This document shows, one piece after another, positions 8,421 through 15,932 of a DNA stretch of 64,000 nt (position 1 is its first letter; every line of letters begins with the position of its first letter). This stretch comes from Nitrincola iocasae (GTDB taxonomy: Bacteria > Pseudomonadota > Gammaproteobacteria > Pseudomonadales > Balneatricaceae). Under the pieces are notes generated by a model. The model made no database searches. It saw nothing but the letters and a program-made list of their open reading frames with translations, and was not told the origin of the DNA. The stretch is from contig NZ_CP044222.1 in the NCBI RefSeq assembly GCF_008727795.1, positions 2,480,001 through 2,544,000 on the forward strand, written 5' to 3'. Both the position numbers and the translations under genes were made by a program.

Positions 8421-9242
8421 ATGAATAAACGACCACGCAGCTTTTATCTGCTGGCGGCATTTTTCGCCCTCTTCGTACTGTTTCTGTACGGCCCGACGCT
8501 GACCATTGCCCTGCTCTCTTTTCAAGGACCCGGAGGCGGCCTGACCTTTCCCATGCGCGGCCTTTCCTGGCACTGGTTCGGGCAATTGTTCGAAGCCCAG
8601 GCCGTGGGTAACTTCGGCACCTCATTACGGCGCTCCCTGATTCTCGGACTGGCTGTCATGATTTGCACGGTGGTGTTTTCATTCCTCGCCGGCCTGGCCT
8701 TCCGCAAGCGTTTCGCCGGTCAATCGGTGATTTTCTATCTGACATTGACCAGCCTGATCATTCCCTCCATTTTGATCAGTCTTGGCATCGGGCTAATGTT
8801 TGACCGACTGGACATCGAACCGGCCTGGTACAGCTCCGGCTTCGGATCGCACCTGACCTGGACCCTGCCATTCGGCTTACTGATCATGTTCGCGGTATTC
8901 AATCGCTTTAATCCGAGCTACGAAATGGCCTCGGTAGACCTGGGTGCCTCTCACTGGCAGACCTTCCGTTACATTCTGCTGCCACTGCTAGCGCCCAGCC
9001 TGATGGGTATCGGCCTGTTCGGATTCACGCTCAGTTATGACGAATTTGCGCGTACGCTGATGACCTCCGGCAGCTTTAATACGCTGCCGCTCGAATTGTT
9101 CGCAATGACCACCAATGTCACCAGCCCCGTTCTGTATGCGCTGGGCACCTTAACCACGGCGATATCCCTGTCCGTGATCGCGCTGACATTAATTGCATTA
9201 CGACTATTCCGGCGTAAGCCGGGGCGGGATGCTGATACATGA
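8421..9242 (+). CDS. ABC transporter permease, PotC-like
   Basis: Second inner-membrane permease of the importer, 273 aa, six membrane segments, EAA-type loop variant (MASVDLGASHWQTFRYILLPL). Starts two bases after the previous stop with AAGGAG inside the end of that gene, and its last codons overlap the racemase start (ATGA), so translation is probably coupled throughout. Confidence 0.9.
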   Translation: MNKRPRSFYLLAAFFALFVLFLYGPTLTIALLSFQGPGGGLTFPMRGLSWHWFGQLFEAQAVGNFGTSLRRSLILGLAVMICTVVFSFLAGLAFRKRFAGQSVIFYLTLTSLIIPSILISLGIGLMFDRLDIEPAWYSSGFGSHLTWTLPFGLLIMFAVFNRFNPSYEMASVDLGASHWQTFRYILLPLLAPSLMGIGLFGFTLSYDEFARTLMTSGSFNTLPLELFAMTTNVTSPVLYALGTLTTAISLSVIALTLIALRLFRRKPGRDADT

Positions 9243-9964
9243 TTGCCATCATTAACCCCAATGCCTCGGTGTCGATGACCGAACAACTGGCGCGTGAGTG
9301 CAACGCCCTGAGCGGTTTGCATCACGAATTGACCTTTCACCGCTGCGCCGAAGCCCCAGCCAGCATTGAAGGTTACAGCGACGGCGTGTCGGCAGCTTAC
9401 TGGGTCGCGCACAAGGTACGTCAGTTAGAATCTGGTGCAACACCACCCTCAGCCTACGTGATCGCCTGCTTTGACGACACCGGCCTTGACGGTGCCCGGG
9501 AACTGACCCGGGCACCGGTACTGGGCGTCGGCGAAATGGCAATGCATACCGCCTCGTTGTTGTGCCAGAATTTTTGCGTCATGACCACGCTGGAGCGTTC
9601 AGTACCTATCCTGACCCGTAATATGCACCACTACGGAATGGCCTCTCGTTGTGCAGGTATTTTTGCGTCTAAAGTGCCGGTGCTGGCACTGGAGCAGGAT
9701 CCCGACAGTTATCAGCACGTGCTCAATGCCGCCCGCCAGGCACTCGAATCGAATCGAGGGGAGGCGCTCGTGCTGGGGTGTGCTGGCATGGGCCAATGGG
9801 TTCGGCGCATGGAAGCGGATCTGTCCGTTCCGGTGCTCGACGGTGTGCGTATCGCGGTAACGTTTGCCGACGCCATGGTGGGGTTGGGTCTTAAGACCAG
9901 CAAGGTACTGAGTTATCAGTTCCCGGAAGTAAAAGCGGCTGAGCCAACGTCTACCAGAGGATAA
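9239..9964 (+). CDS. Asp/Glu/hydantoin racemase family protein
   Basis: Cofactor-independent racemase fold with two catalytic cysteines: C77 in IACFDDTGLDGARE and C181 in LGCAGM. The N-terminal INPNAS motif and the length of 241 aa match hydantoin/allantoin racemases more closely than amino acid racemases. Being the last gene of the importer operon, it probably inverts the stereochemistry of the imported compound before breakdown. No hydrolase follows it here; a 15-codon frame beginning right after may be the stump of a lost gene. Exact substrate is not determined. Confidence 0.8.
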   Translation: MIAIINPNASVSMTEQLARECNALSGLHHELTFHRCAEAPASIEGYSDGVSAAYWVAHKVRQLESGATPPSAYVIACFDDTGLDGARELTRAPVLGVGEMAMHTASLLCQNFCVMTTLERSVPILTRNMHHYGMASRCAGIFASKVPVLALEQDPDSYQHVLNAARQALESNRGEALVLGCAGMGQWVRRMEADLSVPVLDGVRIAVTFADAMVGLGLKTSKVLSYQFPEVKAAEPTSTRG

Positions 9965-9970
9965 TTAAGC

Positions 9971-10015
9971 ATGCCATCCAGCACTCACCATCAGGAACCA
10001 TATTACCCGTGCTAG
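9971..10015 (+). pseudogene. Possible stump of a sixth operon gene
   Basis: Seven bases after the racemase stop, an ATG with an upstream AGAGG (9956-9960) opens a 14-residue frame (MPSSTHHQEPYYPC) that stops at TAG. The spacing is what a next operon gene would have. The following 160 bases hold no long frame. It may be a truncated gene; the evidence is weak. Confidence 0.2.
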
Positions 10016-10176
10016 CTCACGGCCACCCAGATAATCTACTGCGCGACTCGCTGGCGTTGCTGCTCAGTGCTAAAAGTCCTCCATGCTTGCCTTAATTTCG
10101 CAATATCGTCCAATCTTTTTAGTTTGGAATTGGGTAATCTGCCTCTATTGATTTGGGATATTCGCAGAGGGTTGTG

Positions 10177-11019
10177 ATGTCGACTGAAAATCGTTTTCAA
10201 TTTGCTAAAAGTACCGTTCTTGATGAGATCATGTTGCTTGAAGCTTCGATGAGTGATTTTTCTTACGGTACCCATGCCCATGAAGAATTTTCCTTTGGTG
10301 TGACCTTATCTGGCCGCCAGGACTTTTTTGCATTGGGCGAACATCATAAAAGTTACTCTGGTAATGTCATTGTGTTTAATCCAGAAGACGCCCACGACGG
10401 CCATTCCGGTGGCGACGATACGCTGCATTATAAAATGCTGTACGTTCACCCTGATCAATTATTGCCTATGTTGCAAAGTGCCGGCGTTCGCCGAGTACAA
10501 GATTTTCGGATTGAGCAGGTGGTGCAAAACGACACAGTATTAAAAGCCCATGTTTTGCGCTTGGCTGCATTGGTAGAAAGTGACTCTTCATCAGCGCTGG
10601 AATATTCGTCTGCGTTGTTTGAGTTTGCTGAATATCTTGCTTATCAGCAGGGTATCCCCCGCCCTGTTGGCCTAGTGGAGTCTAAACGACGTGCCAAAGA
10701 CCCTGTTTTTGAGCGAGTACGTGATTATCTGCACGCCCATGTTGGCGAGGAAGTCTCTTTGGATGAATTAAGCCACGTGGCGCATATGTCGAAGTATCAC
10801 TTGCTGCGTTGCTTTCGGGATTATTTCGGCATGACGCCCCATCAATACTGGCAAAATTACCGCATCAATCGCGCCAAAGAGGCCCTAGAGCTGGGGATGC
10901 CGTTAGCCGATGTCGCCTTTACCTTCGGCTTTAGCGATTTAAGTTACTTTAATCGACGTTTCAAGCCGATGTTCGGCCTCACCCCTTATCAATTTAGGCG
11001 TACTTTGCTGCGCACCTAA
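10177..11019 (+). CDS. AraC-family transcriptional regulator (cupin + AraC HTH)
   Basis: 280-aa regulator with an N-terminal AraC-type cupin sensor (HAHEEFSFGVTLSGRQDFF, FNPEDAHDGHSG) and two C-terminal helix-turn-helix units (SLDELSHVAHMSKYHLLRCF and the ADVAFTFGFSDLSYFNRRF signature). The ATG at 10177 follows CAGAGG. It lies 73 bp upstream of a LysE exporter in the same direction. AraC/LysE pairs of this layout commonly form an amino-acid-sensing export unit. The gene is AT-richer than the operon to its left. Confidence 0.9.
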   Translation: MSTENRFQFAKSTVLDEIMLLEASMSDFSYGTHAHEEFSFGVTLSGRQDFFALGEHHKSYSGNVIVFNPEDAHDGHSGGDDTLHYKMLYVHPDQLLPMLQSAGVRRVQDFRIEQVVQNDTVLKAHVLRLAALVESDSSSALEYSSALFEFAEYLAYQQGIPRPVGLVESKRRAKDPVFERVRDYLHAHVGEEVSLDELSHVAHMSKYHLLRCFRDYFGMTPHQYWQNYRINRAKEALELGMPLADVAFTFGFSDLSYFNRRFKPMFGLTPYQFRRTLLRT

Positions 11020-11092
11020 CAGCAAAACTCGCTTTAGATCTTACTTTTTACCCATTGCTGATTTTTATCAAATATCCTTTTGAGGGATTCCT

Positions 11093-11674
11093 ATGCTCGA
11101 AATAATCATCTATGCCTTTGGCATTATGTACAGCCCAGGACCTGCAAATCTGTTGGCGTTATTCGCGGGTGTCAGTGGGCAGGGCTGGCGTGCTTTTCTG
11201 TATTGTGTTGGTGTAGGGCTTGCCATGCTGATCTTGTTTCTACTGATAGGTTATCTTGGCAGTGAGATTATTCCCATAAAATATCAATCGCTTATTGCAA
11301 TTTTAGGTGGAATGTATATTGCCTATCTTGGGGTAAAAATCCTGCTGTCGAGCTTTCAACAACAAACCAGCCATGCTAAATACGCTTCAGTGAACTTTAA
11401 AACTGGCCTGATTTTACAACTCTGTAACCCTAAGGCTTTAGTGGCGATAGTGCCTATTGTCACGGTGCAATTTCCACGATCACAGATCGAAGGTGGGCAA
11501 ATTGCTTTATGGTCACTGGGACTTTCCATCATGGCATGCGGTGCACCGAGTGTGTATTTATTGGCAGGCGCTCGTCTTAAAAAAGCCGCGATGAACCCCA
11601 AGGTTATGGCATGGGTGAATCGAGTGATGGCGTTGTTGTTATTCTATGTGGCTTATCGGTTTATCTTTGCTTAA
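11093..11674 (+). CDS. LysE/RhtB-family exporter
   Basis: 193-aa inner-membrane exporter with the YSPGPANLLALFAG signature near the N-terminus, five to six hydrophobic segments and the CNPKALVAIVP motif mid-protein. GAGGG lies six bases before the ATG. It is probably controlled by the AraC regulator immediately upstream and followed by a strong hairpin. Substrate unknown. Confidence 0.88.
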   Translation: MLEIIIYAFGIMYSPGPANLLALFAGVSGQGWRAFLYCVGVGLAMLILFLLIGYLGSEIIPIKYQSLIAILGGMYIAYLGVKILLSSFQQQTSHAKYASVNFKTGLILQLCNPKALVAIVPIVTVQFPRSQIEGGQIALWSLGLSIMACGAPSVYLLAGARLKKAAMNPKVMAWVNRVMALLLFYVAYRFIFA

Positions 11675-11686
11675 TAAAAATATACA

Positions 11687-11723
11687 GGATGACTACAAAG
11701 CACCAATACATTTGTAGTCATCC
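11687..11723. terminator. Strong 13-bp hairpin after the LysE gene
   Basis: Perfect 13-bp inverted repeat (GGATGACTACAAA / TTTGTAGTCATCC) with an 11-nt loop, 13 bp past the exporter stop and 32 bp past the end of the convergent DksA-like gene. There is no clear T tract, so termination or 3'-end protection is inferred from position and stem strength. Confidence 0.55.
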
Positions 11724-11754
11724 CAGAAATCTGGACAACCTGAGCTGAGGTTAA

Positions 11755-12021
11755 TTACCTGAGCTGGCTATCCTTGCTGCCACGGCGATTGATACCGCCT
11801 GAATTAACTTCCTGCTTTTCCAAGGCTGATTGACAGGCAATACAAAGCCGAACGCCAGGAATCGCCTGGCGGCGCTTTTCTGGAATAACACCGTCACACT
11901 CTTCACAATGGACGGCGCTCTCACCCTTGGCTAATTTACTTCGGGCCTGTTGTACGGCATCTGCAACGCTCGCATCAATTTGATCCTGTACGGCACCATC
12001 GCGTGACCAGCCACCTGCCAT
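11755..12021 (-). CDS. DksA/TraR-type C4 zinc-finger protein (YbiI-like)
   Basis: 88-aa protein with a C4 zinc finger (CEEC ... LCIAC) spanning residues about 39-63 and a short helical N-terminus. It resembles the small TraR/YbiI branch rather than full DksA, which has a long coiled coil and about 150 aa. Such proteins can bind the RNA polymerase secondary channel; that role is inferred. The 5' half is duplicated almost exactly at 14437-14587. Downstream residues rich in S, R and G are probably disordered. Confidence 0.85.
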   Translation of the reverse strand: MAGGWSRDGAVQDQIDASVADAVQQARSKLAKGESAVHCEECDGVIPEKRRQAIPGVRLCIACQSALEKQEVNSGGINRRGSKDSQLR

Positions 12022-12124
12022 TGCGTTCTCCGATATATGAAGGATTGAATGAGTCTCAGATCAGAACTCTAAGGCATTGTCCTGCATGATAGAGGCTAAA
12101 TCCAGTCTCGTAAGCCAAAGACCA
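11871..12124. repeat. 254-bp direct repeat, copy A
   Basis: This segment covers the first half of the zinc-finger gene, its upstream gap and the last 23 codons of amaA. It recurs at 14437-14690 in the same orientation with the same length and about five base differences. Homology ends sharply on both sides (GGCGCTTTTC at the left, CCAAAGACCA at the right). With copy B it brackets the three-gene cassette at 12275-14275. Confidence 0.9.
12056..12124 (-). pseudogene. Orphan copy of the amaA 3' end (23 codons including stop)
   Basis: The reverse strand encodes the C-terminal WSLAYETGFSLYHAGQCL and VLI-stop of the intact gene at 14622-15902, with no start or upstream part. It is the right-hand portion of direct repeat copy A. 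Its presence just upstream of the intact zinc-finger gene shows that amaA and the zinc-finger gene were once adjacent here. Confidence 0.85.
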
Positions 12125-12274
12125 ATTTACACTCTTATTTGACATCATCCCCTGATTGGCTATGGGATTATGTGCTGTAGAGTATATTGTGGTTTTTAGA
12201 GTGAAGATGGGCTGAAAAATATTATAAAAAATATACTCACGTATTTTTTGATTTGAGCAATGACTTGGCTCTTC

Positions 12275-12691
12275 TTAATCTGGACAGGAACTTTTCACAT
12301 AAATCAAGCTATCACCCCTAGATATACGCGATACATAGGCAGTATCTTGGCAGGGTTTATAGCCTGCCTTTTCAAGCATTGAACGCAAACCTATAGGCAT
12401 CAAACCAGCCACGACCAAACAAATAATAAACCAAGCGATAACAATTATACTTCCCCATCGCTTGACGAAACCGGTAAAACCTCTCAAACCGGCAAACTGC
12501 AGGCAAGCGAGCACCCAAAAAACTGAGATAAGTAACAGATACTGACTACCGGTATCTAAAGGGATGATTTCGCTTTCTGTTCGAACTCCATCAAACACAA
12601 GAACAATATCGTATATAGCAAAAATGACCACAGGAATTGCTAGTAGATTAAAGAGAATGAACAATACCTGTGATACTCTCGGTGACATCAA
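12275..12691 (-). CDS. Small multi-spanning membrane protein (putative immunity-like partner)
   Basis: 138 aa with three to four hydrophobic segments (residues about 9-31, 49-68 and 80-103) and a C-terminal polar tail with cysteines (KAGYKPCQ...YVKSSCPD). The ending GY..C...YVK...C resembles DUF1240-type small inner-membrane proteins, but I am not certain. Its start overlaps the stop of the upstream gene by ATGA, so the two are translationally coupled. A small membrane protein coupled to a larger glycine-rich membrane protein is the usual arrangement of immunity and toxin. That role is inferred. Confidence 0.6.
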   Translation of the reverse strand: MMSPRVSQVLFILFNLLAIPVVIFAIYDIVLVFDGVRTESEIIPLDTGSQYLLLISVFWVLACLQFAGLRGFTGFVKRWGSIIVIAWFIICLVVAGLMPIGLRSMLEKAGYKPCQDTAYVSRISRGDSLIYVKSSCPD

Positions 12692-13461
12692 TACCCCCTA
12701 ATTCCGGAACAAGGGCCGAATAAGCAAGGGATCAAATGTGGATTCCGCTCCAAATAGTTCAAATTGCGATTGACACTACGTCTGATTTCATCAAGCTGAA
12801 CCCCCATGTCGTTGTAGGCACGAATCAGTGCCTGAGTTGCACCAAACCGGCTGTCGATTCTGTCCAGCAACAAACCCGTGACCAGACCCACAGTAATAGC
12901 TGCAATAAGAGGGGCACCAGCAATAGAACCAATAACTACCGAAGAACCAACAGCTAAACCAGCCACTGCGCCAGCAATCGCACTAACACCTATTTTAATA
13001 AGATCACTACTAACAGTACCTAGTAATCTAGTTAGGGTATATGAATCTCTTATGAAGTAATCGAACACTTCAATTCCAACTGATAAAACAGCAGTAACAG
13101 CAAAGCCACCTTTTGCTGATTGAATAATGCCACGTGGACCAATAGCCATACGCACTACCTTAGGATTGCTAGCCAAGTAACGCGTTCCAGTAAGAATTTT
13201 ACGGCTATGTGGGTTTCCCTTGAAAATCACATATTCCTTACCTGCGTAGCGCTTAATGATGACTCTTTCAGGCTGAAGACCAAACTCACGGATTAACTGC
13301 CCAGCGGTATAGGTATCTATTGCCGCGCTTGAGTAACTTGCAACAGTACCTGCACTCTCTTTAATATGCTCCCACTCAAGCTTAAGATGTTCTAATTCAA
13401 CAATTTGAAAAACATGCTCGTTTTGTTGAAGTTCCCAAACTAACTCTTGCTCTCGGTTCAT
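12688..13461 (-). CDS. Glycine-rich membrane-inserting protein, candidate effector/toxin
   Basis: 257 aa from the ATG at 13461, which has AAGG nine bases upstream; the frame extends to 13740, but that would run through the preceding gene. N-terminal about 110 residues are soluble and basic (ERVIIKRYAGKEYVIFKG; RKILTGTRYLASNPKVVRM). Two hydrophobic regions follow: one near residues 125-140 and a long Gly/Ala-rich one near 155-200 that could insert as a hairpin. A polar C-terminus ends in cysteines. The sequence recalls C-terminal domains of secretion-linked pore-forming effectors seen next to small membrane proteins. I know no assigned function. Confidence 0.6.
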   Translation of the reverse strand: MNREQELVWELQQNEHVFQIVELEHLKLEWEHIKESAGTVASYSSAAIDTYTAGQLIREFGLQPERVIIKRYAGKEYVIFKGNPHSRKILTGTRYLASNPKVVRMAIGPRGIIQSAKGGFAVTAVLSVGIEVFDYFIRDSYTLTRLLGTVSSDLIKIGVSAIAGAVAGLAVGSSVVIGSIAGAPLIAAITVGLVTGLLLDRIDSRFGATQALIRAYNDMGVQLDEIRRSVNRNLNYLERNPHLIPCLFGPCSGIRGY

Positions 13462-13462
13462 T

Positions 13463-14275
13463 TCATTCATCCTTTTCGAATATGAGACAGCTTGCAGATC
13501 GACCTGATGCTTCAAGCCAATCATTTGCCACTTGCACGTCAATTTCAGTGCCGATCCCTCTACAATAGAAATAGCCCAAGACAAACTGTGAGTAGGTATG
13601 TTCATTTTTCGCTGCTTGATGATACCAATAGAATGCTTGTGCTTCATCTGGCTGCACCAGATACCCTGTATCATACACATTGCCCAAACGATATTGAGCC
13701 TCAACATCATTGAGGGCAGCTTTATGCTTGAGTGATTCAATAACGTCTTCAGTTGTGCGCTGAATTAGATCCCTACGATTTGTGTCAAAAAAAATAACAT
13801 CGGGTGAATTATTAGAGTGCGACTTTGAGGCTCGATACCAATCCATAGCGACCAAGAGATCCACAGGCACTCCATCACCATTTTCATAAGACTGCCCCAG
13901 TTCCCACATAGCAGAAGCATTTCCGAAATCCACGGCACGTCTCAGGTATTCGATAACTGTGTTTTGATATTCATTTGATGAGGGTGAAGCCTTTTCAATC
14001 ATCGCCAAGAAGAAATATGCATCACCTGGCTTCTGCTCCACTAAACTCGAAAAAATATCCCTAGCTTCTTCTAAAGCCCCTGAATAATACTTATTTTTGG
14101 CCTGATCGAGCATTTCCTCATATGAGGTCTGAGCAATAGCAATGCCTGGTAGATGAGCGAGACATAGACATAAAAATGTCAAAGCAATATTGGTAGTGGA
14201 GGCGCAGTGCCGTTGGTATTTACCCGGGTAGCGCATAACGATAGCATTAATAATGCTGAATAGTTTCACTAGCAT
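13463..14275 (-). CDS. Sel1-like repeat protein with signal peptide
   Basis: 270 aa. A basic N-terminus and a hydrophobic segment ending in GIAIAQ (residues about 31-49) look like a Sec signal. Sel1/TPR-like repeats follow (GNASAMWELGQSYENGDGV; DVEAQYRLGNVYDTGYLV; TYSQFVLGYFYCRGIGTE). GGAGG precedes the ATG at 14275. It is the first gene of a three-gene unit and its stop lies one base before the next start. Sel1 proteins often mediate protein-protein contacts, and some act as periplasmic immunity proteins for secreted effectors. Which role applies here is open. Confidence 0.7.
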   Translation of the reverse strand: MLVKLFSIINAIVMRYPGKYQRHCASTTNIALTFLCLCLAHLPGIAIAQTSYEEMLDQAKNKYYSGALEEARDIFSSLVEQKPGDAYFFLAMIEKASPSSNEYQNTVIEYLRRAVDFGNASAMWELGQSYENGDGVPVDLLVAMDWYRASKSHSNNSPDVIFFDTNRRDLIQRTTEDVIESLKHKAALNDVEAQYRLGNVYDTGYLVQPDEAQAFYWYHQAAKNEHTYSQFVLGYFYCRGIGTEIDVQVANDWLEASGRSASCLIFEKDE

Positions 14276-14407
14276 TCAACCTCCATGTATTTTTGGCAGA
14301 GTCCTTTGTGTATCTGCAGCCAATATAGCTACGATAAATAAGGGACTATGGATTACTCTTCGTCCATACCACAAAAGCATTATTTCAAAAAGCTCAGTTC
14401 AGCACAA

Positions 14408-14587
14408 CTATGACAAATATTGGAAAAAGGTGATTTGGCGCTTTTCTGGAATAACACTGTCACACTCTTCACAATGGACGGCGCTCTCACCCTTGGCTAA
14501 TTTACTTCGGGCCTGTTGCACGGCATCGGCAACGCTCGCATCAATTTGATCCTGTACGGCACCATCGCGTGACCAACCACCTGCCAT
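14408..14587 (-). pseudogene. Truncated duplicate of the DksA/TraR zinc-finger gene
   Basis: From ATG 14587 the first 50 or so residues match the intact protein at 11755-12021 (one G-to-S change after CEECD). The frame then leaves the repeat and ends after an unrelated tail (QITFFQYLS). Only the first CxxC pair remains, so it cannot form the zinc finger. It lies 34 bp downstream of the amaA stop, the ancestral position of this gene. Confidence 0.8.
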
Positions 14588-14690
14588 TGCGTTCTCCGAT
14601 CTATGAAGGATTGAATGAGTCTCAGATCAGAACTCTAAGGCATTGTCCTGCATGATAGAGGCTAAATCCAGTCTCGTAAGCCAAAGACCA
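14437..14690. repeat. 254-bp direct repeat, copy B
   Basis: Partner of the repeat at 11871-12124. This copy is continuous with the intact amaA gene on its right, while its zinc-finger half is cut off on the left. The low divergence (about five changes) points to a fairly recent event. Confidence 0.9.
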
Positions 14691-15902
14691 TAGCTTACGC
14701 TGCTTGATAGGTTGTGGTTGACTCAATGGCAGGGGTAGCCAGGCATCATTACCTTCGGCTAGCCAGTGGGCAAACCCTTTCCCCATCAGGGTGCCAGTGG
14801 TGTTACCACGGCCATTGTAACCACTGGCGGCAATCAGCCCGGGAGCCGGTTCGAAGATACGCATCACATGATCCGGGGTAAAGCCCATGCGCCCGGTCCA
14901 GCTTACCTGCCAATCCACGCTACCTAATTGAGGAAAATAATGTTTTTGAATACGGTTGGCCCAACAGCGCAGCAAGGCATCAGGTTTACGCTCGCCTCGT
15001 CCCAGGCTGCCAAGTATCAACCGACCGGCCTCGTCCCGGCGAACACTACTCAGCACCGTCCGTGTATCCCAGGCGCCTTGACCACCAGGTAAAATGCTTG
15101 CAGCGGCATCACCGTCCAAGGGAGCCGATGCTACCTGATAAAAGTAACCCGGAAAGAAATGCTGCGACAGATGCGTCCAGTCCCCCTGAGTATAGGCATT
15201 GCTGGCCAGCACCACCTGAGCCGCTTTAACCTGACCCGCTGACGTTGATACTAACCAGCCATCCCCGTCACGTGTAAGAGCCGTTACCGGACTGTGACAA
15301 AACAGCTGTGCCCCCAGGGATACGGCCGCCCGTGCCAAACCTCGGGTATAAGCACAGGGATTAATTGAGCCTGCTCGTCGATCCAGTAACGCAGCGGGTA
15401 TTTGGCTACTGCCGGTCAAGGCGTCAACCTCAGCCCCTTTAAACAGCTCAACAGGTGCGCCCTGACGACTGAACTGTTCAAAACGTTGCTGCAAGGCTTT
15501 CACACCCTGCTGATTATGCGCCAGATGCAAGGTGCCCTCGCGTCTGGCTTCACAATCTATGGCGTAGCGTTCGATTAACTCAAATACCAATGAAGGGGCG
15601 TCACCCAGCAAACGATTGGCACGCTCCCCCCGCTCAGCACCGAGGCGCGTACAGATGTCTTCGGGTGGTAGCCACATACCGGCATTCACCAGCCCGACAT
15701 TACGGCCAGACCCACCGGCGGCTACCTCATCCGCTTCCAGGATACAGCTAGCAATGCCCATCTCCTGCAGATGCACCGCCGTAGATAATCCGGTAATGCC
15801 ACCACCGATAATACACACCTGGGTCTGCACATCAGTATTCAGGCACTGACTTTCAGGTTGCGATTCAGCCGATGTCAGTTGCCATAGACACTGTTCCAGC
15901 AT
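14622..15902 (-). CDS. amaA: FAD-dependent oxidoreductase, probable L-pipecolate oxidase
   Basis: DAO-family flavoprotein, 426 aa. The FAD-binding GGGITG motif sits in a Rossmann segment near residue 32 (CIIGGGITGLSTAVHLQEMG), with GRNVGLVNAG after it and a C-terminal GYNGRGNTTGT motif. It resembles PuuB/OrdL and AmaA. The neighbours (an ALDH7 gene 30 bp upstream, a LysR gene and hglS) reproduce the Pseudomonas putida amaA-amaB locus, so oxidation of L-pipecolate to piperideine-6-carboxylate is the best assignment. I chose ATG 15902, which has GAGG upstream, over GTG 15908. Its last codons are duplicated at 4.0 and 12.1 kb. Confidence 0.8.
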   Translation of the reverse strand: MLEQCLWQLTSAESQPESQCLNTDVQTQVCIIGGGITGLSTAVHLQEMGIASCILEADEVAAGGSGRNVGLVNAGMWLPPEDICTRLGAERGERANRLLGDAPSLVFELIERYAIDCEARREGTLHLAHNQQGVKALQQRFEQFSRQGAPVELFKGAEVDALTGSSQIPAALLDRRAGSINPCAYTRGLARAAVSLGAQLFCHSPVTALTRDGDGWLVSTSAGQVKAAQVVLASNAYTQGDWTHLSQHFFPGYFYQVASAPLDGDAAASILPGGQGAWDTRTVLSSVRRDEAGRLILGSLGRGERKPDALLRCWANRIQKHYFPQLGSVDWQVSWTGRMGFTPDHVMRIFEPAPGLIAASGYNGRGNTTGTLMGKGFAHWLAEGNDAWLPLPLSQPQPIKQRKLWSLAYETGFSLYHAGQCLRVLI

Positions 15903-15932
15903 AGCCACCTCGTTACTGGCTCACGACCAGAC

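Noticed and set aside
13462..13740. 93-codon N-terminal extension of the 257-aa cassette protein
   Set aside because: It would overlap the Sel1 gene by nearly 280 bp, and an ATG with AAGG at proper spacing lies exactly at the gene junction.
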